Under the pieces are notes generated by a model. That model saw only the letters and a program-made list of their open reading frames with translations. It had not been told where the DNA came from and did no database searches. Positions 1 through 10,054 of a stretch of 64,000 bases of DNA are shown in pieces. Source of the stretch: Plantago ovata (lineage: Eukaryota > Streptophyta > Magnoliopsida > Lamiales > Plantaginaceae); assembly GCA_028274465.1 (NCBI GenBank), contig CM051456.1, forward strand, positions 71,348,753 to 71,412,752. The letters run 5' to 3'. A program made the position numbers and the translations under genes. Each line of letters starts with the position of its first letter. Position 1 is the stretch's first letter.

Positions 1-2411
1 CGGGCACTTCACGGCTGCTATTAAGGTCCCCACCTCTTCTGGGGTTGCCCCTACTACCACTGACACCTTGGCTGAGTTGGAATCTAAACACCCATTCGCC
101 CCAGCTTCGGTTGTACCTCCTTCTTTGCTAGAGGAGGATGATTTGTCAGTACCGAAGGAACTTGTGTTGAATAGGATTCGGAGCTTCCCCAAAGGTACCT
201 CCTGCGGTCGTGATGGTCTCAGAGCCCAACATTTGTTGGATGTTCTAGGGGTGCTGCTACTGCTGTTTCTGATGGCATGTTAGCGTCTATCACTGGGGTC
301 GTTAATCTTTTCCTTTCGGGTAAGTGTCCGAGCCTGCTTGGGGAGTTTATTGCCAGTGCCCCTTTGACTCCTCTCGTTAAGCCTGGAGGGGGTGTTCGAC
401 CCATTGCTGTGGGTACTGTTTGGCGGAGGCTGGTTTCCAAGGTGGCCTCTTCCTCTGTTGGGAACTTGGTGACCTCGTACTTACAGGATTTCCAGTTTGG
501 TGTTGGGGTCTCGGGTGGGTGTGAGGCTGTACTTCATTCCGTCAACAGGTTTGTGGAGGCTAGAGGAGGCGAGATTGGGCTCTCTATGCTTTTGGTGGAT
601 TTTAAGAATGCATTTAACTTAGTTGACAGGAGTGCCATACTTCGGGAGACTCGGTTGAGGTGTCCGGCTATTTCACCTTGGGTTGAGTTCTGTTATTCTC
701 GGCCTGCTCGGCTTTATTATGGGGACTCGGTTCTTCGGTCGTGTCAGGGGGTTCAGCAGGGGGATCCTTTGGGTCCGTTATTGTTCTCGCTGGTTTTGCA
801 TCCGTTGGTCCACGCTATTCATCAGTCATGTGAGCTTTCTGTACAGGCTTGGTATCTTGATGACGGCACTATCATTGGTGATACTCTTATGGTTGCCACG
901 GCGCTCGATATTATCCGTGTTGATGGACCCGCTTGTGATTTGTATCTGAATGTCGATAAGACTGAGCTTTTTTGGCCAGTGGAGGACCCTCGTGGACGGG
1001 TGGCTGGCCTTTTCCCTTCTTCTATCTCTCGTCCGCTTCGGGGTGTCAAGCTCCTTGGGGGTTCTGTTAGTGCGGATTCTGGTTTTTGCCTTGATCTAGT
1101 TGCACGCCGGGTTTCCAAGACCATCTCTTTGTTGGAGGCTATCCGCAAGCTCGATGATCCCCAGTGTGAGCTTCTTCTTCTTCGCAATTGTGCGGGGGTG
1201 GCGAAGTTATCTTATGCTTTGAGGACCTGCCCTCCGGTGGCTTGTGGTGATGCTCTAGCCCAGTTTGATCAGGCCTTGCGTACTTCCTTGGAGATGATCG
1301 TTACGGGTTCAGGCCCTGGTTTCGGGGATTGGCAGTGGCGGCTTGCCACTCTTCCCATCAGACATAGAGGTCTGGGGGTCCTGTGTGCGGGGGATGTCAG
1401 TTAGTATGCTTTTCTCGCTTCTCGCTTGCAGTCCAGCTTCTTGCAGGATAGGATTCTGTTGAGGTCTGGGGTTTTTTCTTCTGGCCCTACCTATCAGTCT
1501 GTTCTTGACAGTTTCACGACCTTTTATGGTGTTGATGTTATCTCTGGTACATCTAGCTCTCCTGCCCCCCAGTTTATGAAGTCTTTGGCAAAGAGTTATT
1601 TTGGTGTCATCGATGCACATCAGACGTCTCGGTTTGGGTTGAGTCATCGGCAACAGGCTCTTCTTAGTTGTGTTCGTGCACCTCATGCGCAGGATTACTT
1701 ACTCACCATTCCTATTGATGGGTTGGGACAGCGGATGAACCCGCGACAGTTCCGTGCTGTGTTGTGTTATCGCCTTGCAATCTCTTTGTTCCCCGATGGT
1801 TCCTCTTGCTCGAGTTGTCGTGTGCGACGGATGGACCAGTGGGGTGACCACGCTGTCCATTGTTCTAGTGAGGTGGGGGTGAAATTTCGGCACAACCTCG
1901 TGCGTGATACCTTGGCTGACATCTGTTCAAGGGTTGGAGTGGTTGTGCGTAAAGAGGCCCCTATGGGGTTCCTCTCAGATGATGGACGGGACCTTCGCCC
2001 GGCTGACTTGTTATTATACAATTGGTCCCAAGGGCGGGACGCCTGCTTGGATGTTACGGGTGTCTGTCCTTTTGCTAGTGGGGGTTTGGATTCTTGGGTC
2101 CCTGGCGCTGCGTTGCAGTCTGCCGTTCAGAAGAAGAAGAGCAAGTATTCTTCTAAGTGTGCAGAGCACGGTTACTCTTTCATCCCGTTTGCCTTCTCCA
2201 CCTTTGGGGAGCTCGATGAGGAGGCCCTGGCTACTTTTTCGCGCCTTAAGCGCTTGTGTGTTAGCCATTCCAATGATGTTCGGAGTGGTGTTTTCCTTTT
2301 TTCTAGACTTAGCTTTTGTATACAGAAAGGGGTGGGAGCACAGCTTGGCTCCCGACTCCCTTCCAATTTTGCGTGAATAATAAAAGTCTAGTTTTATAAT
2401 AAAAAAAATAA

Positions 2412-2456
<45 letters not shown>
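1..2456 (+). mobile_element. Non-LTR retrotransposon with restriction-like endonuclease, 5'-truncated by window edge, degenerate
   Basis: The visible part is the 3' portion of a LINE-like element. A reverse transcriptase is followed by a zinc knuckle and a PD-(D/E)xK-like nuclease, then a short 3' UTR and a run of about 14 TAA units. This order (RT, CCHC, RLE) is that of R2/R4-type elements, not of plant L1 or RTE, which use an N-terminal APE endonuclease. The 5' end lies outside the window, so the target duplication cannot be checked. The TAA run may be a transcript tail or a microsatellite target. Confidence 0.75.
68..2376 (+). pseudogene. RT plus RLE-domain polyprotein of the non-LTR element, broken
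   Basis: This would be the enzyme that nicks target DNA and reverse transcribes the element RNA. The first segment (68-about 245) carries an RT finger motif, FPKGTSCGRDGLRAQHLLD. The frame then shifts by one at about 240-250. From 277 the RT continues with LVDFKNAFN (first catalytic Asp), QQGDPLGPLLF and the palm motif YLDDG at 853-867. An in-frame TAG at 1402-1404 interrupts it and the same frame reopens immediately. The C-terminal part has a CX2C...HX3C zinc knuckle (1808-1863). A nuclease-like RPAD follows with an Asp 15 positions downstream (2005-2052). Translation ends at TGA 2374-2376. One frameshift and one nonsense codon make this copy inactive as read. Confidence 0.75.
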
Positions 2457-2715
2457 TTGAATTACTTAAATGTTTTCTTTTACTTCTAATACATCCTTAA
2501 TTTCTTCTTTTAGGCAACAAAATACGAGGGAATGTTATTACAAGCGAATTTCTATAATGAATAAATGAAAATAATAATAATAATAATAATAAATAACAAG
2601 TGAATTTCTATATTTTCGACAGTGGTATCTGCACTAGAGTGAGAAATACTTGTGTATTATTTAATTTATTAGATAACTCACTTGCATAAACATTACCTTA
2701 TATTTGTGTTACCCA

Positions 2716-2752
<37 letters not shown>

Positions 2753-2776
2753 GTTATTATTGTTGTTGTTGTTGTG
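2413..2776 (+). repeat. Cluster of AAT/ATT microsatellites
   Basis: Three trinucleotide tracts lie close together. They are (AAT)n at about 2413-2456 directly behind the RLE element, (AAT)n at 2571-2592, and (ATT)n grading into (GTT)n at 2717-2776. The third is in opposite orientation to the first two. The first abuts the 3' end of the retroelement. No gene is seen here. Confidence 0.9.
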
Positions 2777-2879
2777 TATTAAGCAACAACCAAATTAATG
2801 TCAAAATAAACTTGTAGACAATTTTTATCAGACAATATTAATACATAACGAACTTTTGCGATAAATAGCAAACCACCTA

Positions 2880-3490
2880 TGATGTAGGGCACGATGATGA
2901 TACGGTCTTTTCATTCTCGAATACTAGAATAAGTCTATAATATGATAGCTAGTGTTTATTGTAATAACTCATCCAGTGTCTCTCAGTCCTCTTAGTCAAT
3001 ATACAATGGTACTCAAACACTATTTTAAGTATACTCTTTGCATTGATCAATGACTAACGATCACAATAAACGTGAGATGTGAAATGTTCTCTCCTTGAAT
3101 CTATCCAGAAGAATATTTTATGACTCAAGTGAGAACTATTATTTTCTCGAAGGATATAATAATGCAGACCACACGCTAGTCTCAATTGCATCATTATTAA
3201 AACCCCACACCTCAATGGCCATCAACCAGTGGCTTGTTTTAAGATTTAAGATCTAAAGCTCAAGGTATCACTCACTTAATGATTGCTAACATTCCATGTA
3301 TAGTGGGAACATATGTGTATGTGTGTATATGTCAACGAAAACAAACATGAAGAACATTCACGAGGAATAGATACAGTCTTTTTATTCACGAATAATCAAA
3401 TATATCTATAATATGGTTTAATGTCTATCCTAATAACTTATCATTTGTATCTCAATTTTCTTAGAAGATCTACGATTGCATTCATACACT
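2880..3490 (+). repeat. Two diverged direct repeats in AT-rich intergenic DNA
   Basis: A block at about 2885-3050 and a block at about 3355-3510 share the same order of short matches: a TACxGTCTTTT-ATTC start, then CGAATA, TCTATAATATG, TAATAACT and a CAxTTTTxTTAG-like run. Identity looks well below 90 percent. They may be old tandem copies of an unrecognised transposon. No coding sequence is seen between 2777 and 3590. Confidence 0.4.
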
Positions 3491-3590
3491 GTTTTGAATT
3501 TACTCCTAATAAATGTATGTTGAATATTTTTGAAAAATAAATATGATAATAATATAAAGTATAAATAAAAAAAAATCAGTGGAATTTAAT

Positions 3591-4654
3591 TGGGACTAAT
3601 TAATTAAAAGAGGGAAAGTTCCCGCCTAGTTGCTAAAAAAAAAAAAAAAGTTCCCGCCTATTTATTCCCAAATTCTCCAAGTTCCCCAGCCCTAGATCTA
3701 AAACAAAACACTTTAGATCTAAAACCCAACACTCATCCATTCATCCCCTTTCTCTCATACTCAGATCCCTCATCTCTTCTCACCGTCCACCACCACTCTC
3801 ACCGAATTCTCACCCATCACGAATCACGACCACAACCACTTCCACCACTTCACCGACTGTGTCGTACAACTCCAATACACCGCTGCCATCCTCCCACGCC
3901 GTCGTCGGCTCCTCACCGCCAGCCGCCTTCCTCATCTTCAAACTCTCACATGTTCACACAATCAAGGTATGGTTCCGAATGCGACAACTAGGTATGATCA
4001 AAGTTGTGCCAGGAGGAGGATTGGGAGTCTATTGAGCAACGACTAGGTTGTGAACATGTTTATGGGTTGATTGGGGAGGCTCAAGCTCACCAGTCATGGT
4101 TGGTATGTATGTTCAATTAATCCTTGTTTAATTCTGGTAGTTACTTTTTTTTCAACTAAATTTCTGAGATTTTTATAGTTAGTATATGTTTCAATATGGT
4201 GAATCTGGAGAAAAATCTTGGTGTTGTTAGAGTTGTAAATTTAAGGTGGATGGGTTTAAGTGTTTCGATAAGTTTACATTGGTTTGAATAAATTCTTTTG
4301 TTGCTAATATGAATTTACATGATGTTAAATAGCTTTAAATTACTGAATGGTGAAGCTGGAAATTTAGTTCATGTGTCAGGAATTGTAAATTTAAAGTGTG
4401 TATAGGTTAAATGTGTTTGATACTCAATTTTTAGTTGATTCGAGTATTTGCTTTATTGGCTAGGATTTCTTTTTTTTGAACATCCAAGAACAGGCTGAAT
4501 ACTCAGTAAAGAGTAACTAATTAATTATACAACAACATATAATTCACTTATGTTATGCCACAACTGGATATATATAGTTAATAACTTATAGCAAGCTAGT
4601 AAAAGCTGGATAATAGGATTTGAATTTTGAAGTAGAAAGATATAGTAACTCATT
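3591..4654 (+). other. C-rich leader-like stretch, no gene recognised
   Basis: From about 3660 to 3960 the plus strand is rich in CCACC, CTCTC and TCACC, as in plant 5' leaders or first exons. It ends near a possible splice donor (CAAG|GTATGG, about 3962-3970). No open frame longer than about 60 codons is present and no family is recognised. It could be the 5' end of the gene whose last exons lie at 5345-5872, but the intervening exons are not visible. From 4130 to 4654 nothing is identifiable. Confidence 0.25.
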
Positions 4655-4840
4655 TTAGCATCTTGGGTAAGGTGAACCACAAGACTTGGCAACATTCTTG
4701 GCACCAGGAGACTTCATGAACTTTTGTAGGTTTTGATTTTTCATGTACTGGCACAGGCATGGCCTCTGTTCCTTTATCTTTACACAGCAAGCGGCGCTTG
4801 GTTTGCTGGAGGACATTATTGTGGTGGCGCAAGGGCTGAG
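4655..4840 (-). pseudogene. Type-2 non-specific lipid-transfer protein fragment
   Basis: Read on the minus strand from 4840 to the stop at 4655-4657, one open frame of 61 codons gives the mature part of a type-2 nsLTP. These are small secreted proteins that bind lipids in a cavity held by four disulfides. Seven of the eight family cysteines are present with the expected spacing: C-X13-CC-X8-C-X-C-X23-C-X6-C, ending in SCGSPYPRC. The core EQRPCLCQYMKN is typical. A TAG codon lies directly upstream (4841-4843) where the family usually has Glu-Leu-Ser-Pro-Cys. The first cysteine and any signal peptide are missing upstream. It is a truncated, probably dead copy, though the retained region shows no internal damage. 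Confidence 0.85.
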
Positions 4841-5344
4841 CTAGTTTGACTGGTCTCCATTAATTGATATTGATTCTGTATCTCTAGTCCAGTAGTGTAA
4901 GATTCTTAGTAATGGTTATTTGCATGTATTGTAATTAATGACCTGATTAAGAATATTTTGGTCCAGTCTTGCGCTTTAAGGGATGTATGTATGCATGTAA
5001 TTTTGTTAACATGTTTATATATTAGTATGTACTTGTATGCCAATATTAATTACCAAGTTAATTTAGTCTCCATGCTATTTGACCCTAAGTTTTGTGTCTA
5101 GTGTGTACAATTGTGTCATTGCATGATTACTTAATTTCTATTCAATACTGCAGGTATTGCAAAAACTTTATATGTTTATTTATTTAATTAGTAGCAACTT
5201 AGTCCGATGATTATGTTTTACCGCACACCATGAATCTGTTTTGGTTGTCTAGCTTAACCATTTTAGGAATCCGACTTCTGCACATTCTGGTACTCAGTGG
5301 TAAACTATGATTTGTTTGCATGTTAAACATTATTTGGTTTCCAG
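4841..5344. other. Intergenic, no feature recognised
   Basis: AT-rich sequence between the lipid-transfer protein fragment and the first visible LEW1/NUS1 exon. No exon of either gene, no RNA gene and no obvious repeat is seen. Confidence 0.5.
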
Positions 5345-5872
5345 CACCGAAAAGCCAGATTTGACTGAGTCTGACTTGAGAAATTCTCTTGAGGCAATAG
5401 GTATGATTATACATGTTTCCCAACGTCGTTCATTTTCGTCCTCTTCCCTCTTAAAGCCTTTAAACATCATGATCTATGGTTATACTAAATATACTCTTTT
5501 TGTTTTGGTAAAATAAGGATATACTGGAAGAGATCCTGATCTGATGTTGGTTTATGGGCGTGCAAGATGCCAATTGGGATTCCCAGCATGGAGAATCCGT
5601 TATACTGAGATTGTGTGAGTACTAAGTACCTTGCATTTTTAGAGTTGCTATATTTTACTCCAATGTATAGGGGAAATGAAATGCTTAAAACTGTAAATAA
5701 AAGTGTATAGGGGAAATGAAATGCTTAAAACTGTAAATAAAAATATACCACATATGAAACTTATTGTACTTTTGGCTGCAGGCATATGGGACCATTTCGA
5801 TCGATGAAGCTCGGTGCTCTCATCAAAGCAATCCATAGGTTTACCATGGTGAATCAGAACTATGGTATGTAG
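5345..5872 (+). pseudogene. LEW1: LEW1/NUS1-like C-terminal exons (cis-prenyltransferase subunit), 5' part missing
   Basis: Three exons with good splice sites encode the conserved C-terminus of the Nogo-B-receptor/NUS1 family. In plants this is LEW1, the non-catalytic subunit of dehydrodolichyl diphosphate synthase at the ER, needed for dolichol synthesis and protein glycosylation. Exon A is 5345-5400 (EKPDLTESDLRNSLEAIG). Exon B is 5518-5614 (DPDLMLVYGRARCQLGFPAW, then RIRYTEIV). Exon C is 5782-5872 (HMGPFRSMKLGALIKAIHRF, ending in NQNYG, Met and TAG). Phases match across both introns, giving about 80 codons without a stop. The N-terminal membrane part is not found in the 5 kb upstream. This looks like a gene fragment rather than a whole gene, although an unseen distant first exon cannot be excluded. 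Confidence 0.8.
5664..5743 (+). repeat. 40-bp tandem duplication in last LEW1/NUS1-like intron
   Basis: A 40-bp unit beginning TGTATAGGGGAAATGAAATG occurs twice in direct tandem, almost identically. It lies within the intron between exons B and C and does not touch the splice sites. Confidence 0.85.
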
Positions 5873-7073
5873 CAAATCCACTTCAGCTATGTTAATCACT
5901 TTATGATGCTTCAATTGCAAACAATCAGAAATCATGCAAGGCATCCCATTGTCAGCAAGATTGTGTGCTTGTGATAAGCTACTTCAGTATCAGCTATACC
6001 CGATTCCGATTCTAGACTAGTCAAATTTATGTTTTTTGCAAAGCGTGATTTTGCTTTTAGGTAGAGAACAAGACTGCATTGAGCTAACATGTGTGTAAAT
6101 GTGTTCTTTTGCAGGTAAATAACGCATCGGAAATAATTTCTTGCAATGATGCATACAATATAAAAGCCATGTTCCCTATGACCTCCAGATGTAGATTCTT
6201 CATTGTTATATCAATTTTGGGAGATACAACACTGCAGGTCTTGATTTATCCTCTGCAGATCTTTCTGCCAAATACCATATTTCTCATCTTTCTACCAAAT
6301 ACCACACTTCTAATTGAAGAAGAAGCTGGAGGCTAAGGTAATGGAATTGAAAAATGAATTGTTCTTCTTCTTGAACTGAAGAAAGAACGTGATGAGAAGA
6401 AGAAGCTTGCGAGTGGTTCGCATTCCTCAAATGTGGCTTCGCCAATTGGGGGTCAGTGTAATTGTGCTGAGAAAGTGAAGCAACTTGAAAGTTGAGTACG
6501 ATAATTTGAAGAGAAATTTGTAGAACAGTTCTTCGATGATTTGGAAAAGCAAATGGAGGGTTGCTCTGTTTCAAGAATGTTGGAGCAGTAAGTAGGATTC
6601 TTTAAATGTAATGTGTTTATTTTAGTTGTAGTAAATCATTGTATGACTGTAATTAAGCAAGTGTAATTTGCAGCGATTATGAATGAATGAATGTATGAAA
6701 TTGCCTTTCAGGAATCCCATTTGTCGATTTATTTAACTGTTTTTGTTTTTTTGTCAATGTTATTTCATTGATTTTGTCAATCTCATGAGAAAAGAATATA
6801 ATATGCTGGAAAAGCTAGAGTCATATCATTGATTTTTGTTAAATTTAGAATGCAAGCAGCTACTTTCAGTTCTGTTTCTATTCAGTTTCTGCGGAGAGGA
6901 GCTAATTATTTGGCACACTTTCATCAAACCAATCTTCATCTACAAACAATGTAAAAATTAGTCTTAAAAATAGTGAAAGCCAACGTGTCAAGTGACAATA
7001 ATGCATTAGTGTTACTCAATATTTTGATGCAATAAAAAAAAATTCCAAGTAGATCATCTTAATGTTACTCAAT
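5873..7073 (+). other. Downstream of LEW1-like exons; broken Lys/Glu-rich coding remnant at about 6325-6595
   Basis: Between 6325 and 6595 the plus strand translates in short pieces into a Lys/Glu-rich helix-like protein (for example KKERDEKKKLASGSHSSNVA and LEKQMEGCSVSRMLEQ). It is interrupted by several stops and at least one frame change. It looks like a decayed coiled-coil protein but no family is recognised. The remainder, including 6600-7073 next to the LTR element, shows no gene. Confidence 0.3.
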
Positions 7074-7078
7074 GCTAG

Positions 7079-8340
7079 TGATGAATGTGTATTTTACACT
7101 TTCCTTCGAGTCTTTTTCACCTATTTTAGTTATCCTCTATGTTAATTTAGCTATATTTTAGTACATTTTATTAGAATAGTGTCACGTTTCCCTTTAGATT
7201 TTATTTTACAGGTTTTGGTTGAAATTCGGAGATTTCCGGGCAATTATATTGAAGTCTACAAGGAATTGGTGTTCCAGAAGCCTATTTGGAGTATCTGAAG
7301 GTTTCCGGATAGGATTTGGAGTCTAGGGGTCGAATCTGGAGGTTAGAAGGCCACTAGAAGTCAGAAACCGAGTCCGAAAAGGTGAAGAAATCTAAAACCG
7401 CGTCGAAAACGCGGAAATTCCGCGAAATAACTGGGGGGCGAACCGCCCCAGCCTGCGGCGAACCGCCCCAGAGTTAATTCGGGGCCTATATATAGTGCTC
7501 AGTTTTCTCTCCGAAAATCATATCTTTCCAAGCCTACTTTCTCACCTCTCTCTATAGTTTTAGGTAGGAACTTCCCGGGGCCTGTCCTAGGAGTTCCATA
7601 GCTTAGGGGATACTTTTTCATAGCAGATTGGAGCTCGTAGGACCACAATCATCCGGAGATTGACAACCTTCGGTAACTTTGTATCTTACAGTTTTATTCT
7701 ACTTATTCTATTTATCTTTCAATATGTTTTCTTCTTTGATTTCTGTTGATTGCATGCCTATTATGAGTAGCTAAACTTATCATTGGTGGTAGTATGTGAA
7801 TTCTTAGCGAGGGAAGATAATCATGCTAATGGCTATATCGCGCATTATACTCCGTGTCATTGCTTTATTTCATTGATCAGTTGTAACCAAAATTCTCGTA
7901 TGTTGTATTGATTATTATGCACAATTGGACACTAGTCGACCATCAGACCAATTATCTTCGTAGTGTTGAATAATTACGGAACACATTAGGACAATCGTGA
8001 TTGACTAGTCAGACCAAATTATCTTCGTAGTGCTTAATACTTGCAACAGGACACTAGATTGATTCAAAGATCTCTATGCAAGACCGAGGAATTTATGCAT
8101 GATTATCGACCCATTACGTTAAGAAGGACCATACTATCACCAATCTCATTTATCTGCTAGAAACCCCCTATTGCTATCTGTCTGCTGTTTTTATATTCTT
8201 AATTAGATTTGATTAAGCTAGTATAGTCCTGAGAGAACGACACTCGAGTCATTCTACTGCTACACTACGGTTTTCGTTGTAGTTGTGGATTGCCTTTGGC
8301 TAATTACAAATTTATTTGATTGAATCTGACACGTTCATCA
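7079..8340 (+). repeat. 5' LTR of copy 1
   Basis: A 1,262-bp LTR with TG...CA ends. It has a TATA box (TATATATAG, 7487-7495) preceded at 7434-7472 by two GC-rich palindromes built on GGCGAACCGCC. The 3' LTR lacks one of these two units (20 bp). The 3' half contains repeated TATCTTCGTAGTG(T/C)T motifs about 70 bp apart. Confidence 0.95.
7487..7495 (+). promoter_or_regulatory. LTR TATA box, copy 1
   Basis: TATATATAG lies about 400 bp into the LTR, directly behind the GC-rich hairpin units. Equivalent boxes are at 12642-12650, 56200-56208 and 61384-61392 in the other three LTRs. It is probably the start-site element for the retroelement transcript. Confidence 0.65.
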
Positions 8341-8343
8341 AAT

Positions 8344-8361
8344 TGGCGCCGTTGCCGGGGA
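8344..8361 (+). other. Primer binding site, tRNA-Asp
   Basis: TGGCGCCGTTGCCGGGGA begins 3 bp after the 5' LTR. It is complementary to the 3' end of plant tRNA-Asp(GTC), a primer often used by Athila and related gypsy elements. Confidence 0.9.
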
Positions 8362-8509
8362 CTATACTCCTTTTTTCTGTTTAATTTGTTTATATTTACA
8401 GCTTTAGATTCCTAATTCTATTAGTTTTAGTTTTCCTTTTTAATCTCTCTCTGATACTGCTTTCCTAGTTTGTTTCTAATCACTTTTCCTAGTCTGTCAC
8501 AGATAGTGT

Positions 8510-10054
8510 ATGCCGCATACACGTTCTGCAGGAACACTGCTTGCTAATTCAATTGCTGAGATCGACAGAGTCTACCACCAAAGAAGGCGACTACTTGAAA
8601 GGCGCGCACTAGAGGAAATAGAGGAAACCGATTTCTCTGAATCTCTACTTAGTCTCTTCAAGGAAATCAACGGAATGGCAGAAGCTAGACCACTGAAGGC
8701 ATGGTTACAACCCACCAAGGATCGTATGAGGGGACCGGCGATTGTTCTTTCGTCTGCAACCCGAGATCTGGAGATCAAGAACCATGCATTCCAACAACTT
8801 CCGAGGTTCTATGGCTTATCAAGGGAAGATGTGATGGGGTACTTGCACGATATCGATGATTTCGTCAACCAACTCCCACGACCCGGAGCTGACATAACAA
8901 CGGATGAGTTAAGGATGAAGGTTTTTGCTATGGGACTTGGCGACAGAGCCAAGTCATGGCTGAGTTCTCTTCCAGCAGGCTCGCTGGACACTTGGGAAAA
9001 GGTTTTTTCAGCTTTCATGGAGAAATATTTCCCTCACACCTTGACTACCGCGCTAAAGGCGCAGATCACTGGATTCAAACCGGACTATGATGAGACCATC
9101 TACACCGCGTTCGAGAGGTTCCAAGATCTCACGAACAAGTGCCCTCACCATGGTTTTGAACTTTCTGACCTAGTCCAACACTTCTATAATGGTCTAACCT
9201 TCGAGAACCAACAAGTGTTGGATTTCCAATGCCGAGGCAATATTTGGGAGGAAACCGCAGAAACCGTCTGGGCAGTTTTCGAAAGGCTTGCTAAGGGTTC
9301 GCAGTTCAAGGACCCAAGAGCAATGGTTAGGATACGTGGACCTGAAGTTCCACCGACTCAAGAAGCCCCTATGTACAGGGGGAATGGGGATCAATTCGAG
9401 TGCTTTACCAACGAATTGAAGCAAGTCCTCAAGAGCGCCACCGGAACAACTGTTTCGAACGAAGTATGCCGAATATGCAAGAACTATGGCCATGGAGCTC
9501 ATATGTGTAGATCGGAGCTGGCATACGATGATGGCAACTGGGCTCGAGGAGGCGAAGAAGAAGCCTTTGCTACGAAGTTTGGCACTCAAGAAGTTAGCTA
9601 CGGACAAGACGGTAGGAATCTTCGAGGTGGATTTTGGAGAAGAGGATACCGTAACAATCAAGGATATGCAACGGCTAACCAAACTTATGGACCTAACCAA
9701 GACCGTAGTAGGCTGAACTATGGTAATGATCACTGCGAAAACCCCGCTCCGAAAGAGCCACCGAAGCCGAAGACGGCTCAACTGATGGAGAACTTGCAAA
9801 AGTTGGTTGATCACACACAAAGTTTTCTCAAACGTTATGAAGAATATTCTGAGAAGACTAGGGCAAGGCTCGATAGGTTGGAAGAGAGCACTAGGCTTTC
9901 CCATCAAAAGATGCAAGAGTTGATCGACCGAGGAGCAAGTAGGGAACAAGGCAAACTGCCTAGCAACACTGTGAAGTCGAAATTAGCTGGTGATGTACCT
10001 AACGAAATCACCATCAGGAAGGTCGTTAGGTGCGAGTGTTGCATGAAGGAATAA
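8510..10054 (+). CDS. Gag polyprotein of copy 1
   Basis: A 514-codon frame encodes the capsid protein that packages element RNA into particles. It starts MPHTRSAGTLLANSIAEID, the same start as in copy 2. The central part (about residues 85-260) is a retrotransposon gag domain, with FQQLPRFYGL, MGLGDRAKSWLSSLPAGSL and FMEKYFP. A CCHC zinc knuckle follows at about residues 320-333 (CRICKNYGHGAHMC). A glycine/asparagine-rich stretch and a coiled coil come near residues 420-480. The stop at 10052-10054 is a nonsense change: copy 2 has a sense codon there and reads on into protease. In the ancestor, gag and protease were one polyprotein of about 720 residues. Confidence 0.9.
   Translation: MPHTRSAGTLLANSIAEIDRVYHQRRRLLERRALEEIEETDFSESLLSLFKEINGMAEARPLKAWLQPTKDRMRGPAIVLSSATRDLEIKNHAFQQLPRFYGLSREDVMGYLHDIDDFVNQLPRPGADITTDELRMKVFAMGLGDRAKSWLSSLPAGSLDTWEKVFSAFMEKYFPHTLTTALKAQITGFKPDYDETIYTAFERFQDLTNKCPHHGFELSDLVQHFYNGLTFENQQVLDFQCRGNIWEETAETVWAVFERLAKGSQFKDPRAMVRIRGPEVPPTQEAPMYRGNGDQFECFTNELKQVLKSATGTTVSNEVCRICKNYGHGAHMCRSELAYDDGNWARGGEEEAFATKFGTQEVSYGQDGRNLRGGFWRRGYRNNQGYATANQTYGPNQDRSRLNYGNDHCENPAPKEPPKPKTAQLMENLQKLVDHTQSFLKRYEEYSEKTRARLDRLEESTRLSHQKMQELIDRGASREQGKLPSNTVKSKLAGDVPNEITIRKVVRCECCMKE

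Noticed and set aside
2413-2776. CRISPR-like or regulatory array
   Set aside because: Plain trinucleotide microsatellites with no spacers in a eukaryotic genome.
8572-9949. 251-codon minus-strand frame opposite gag
   Set aside because: Shadow of the gag frame; the same shadow is broken in copy 2.
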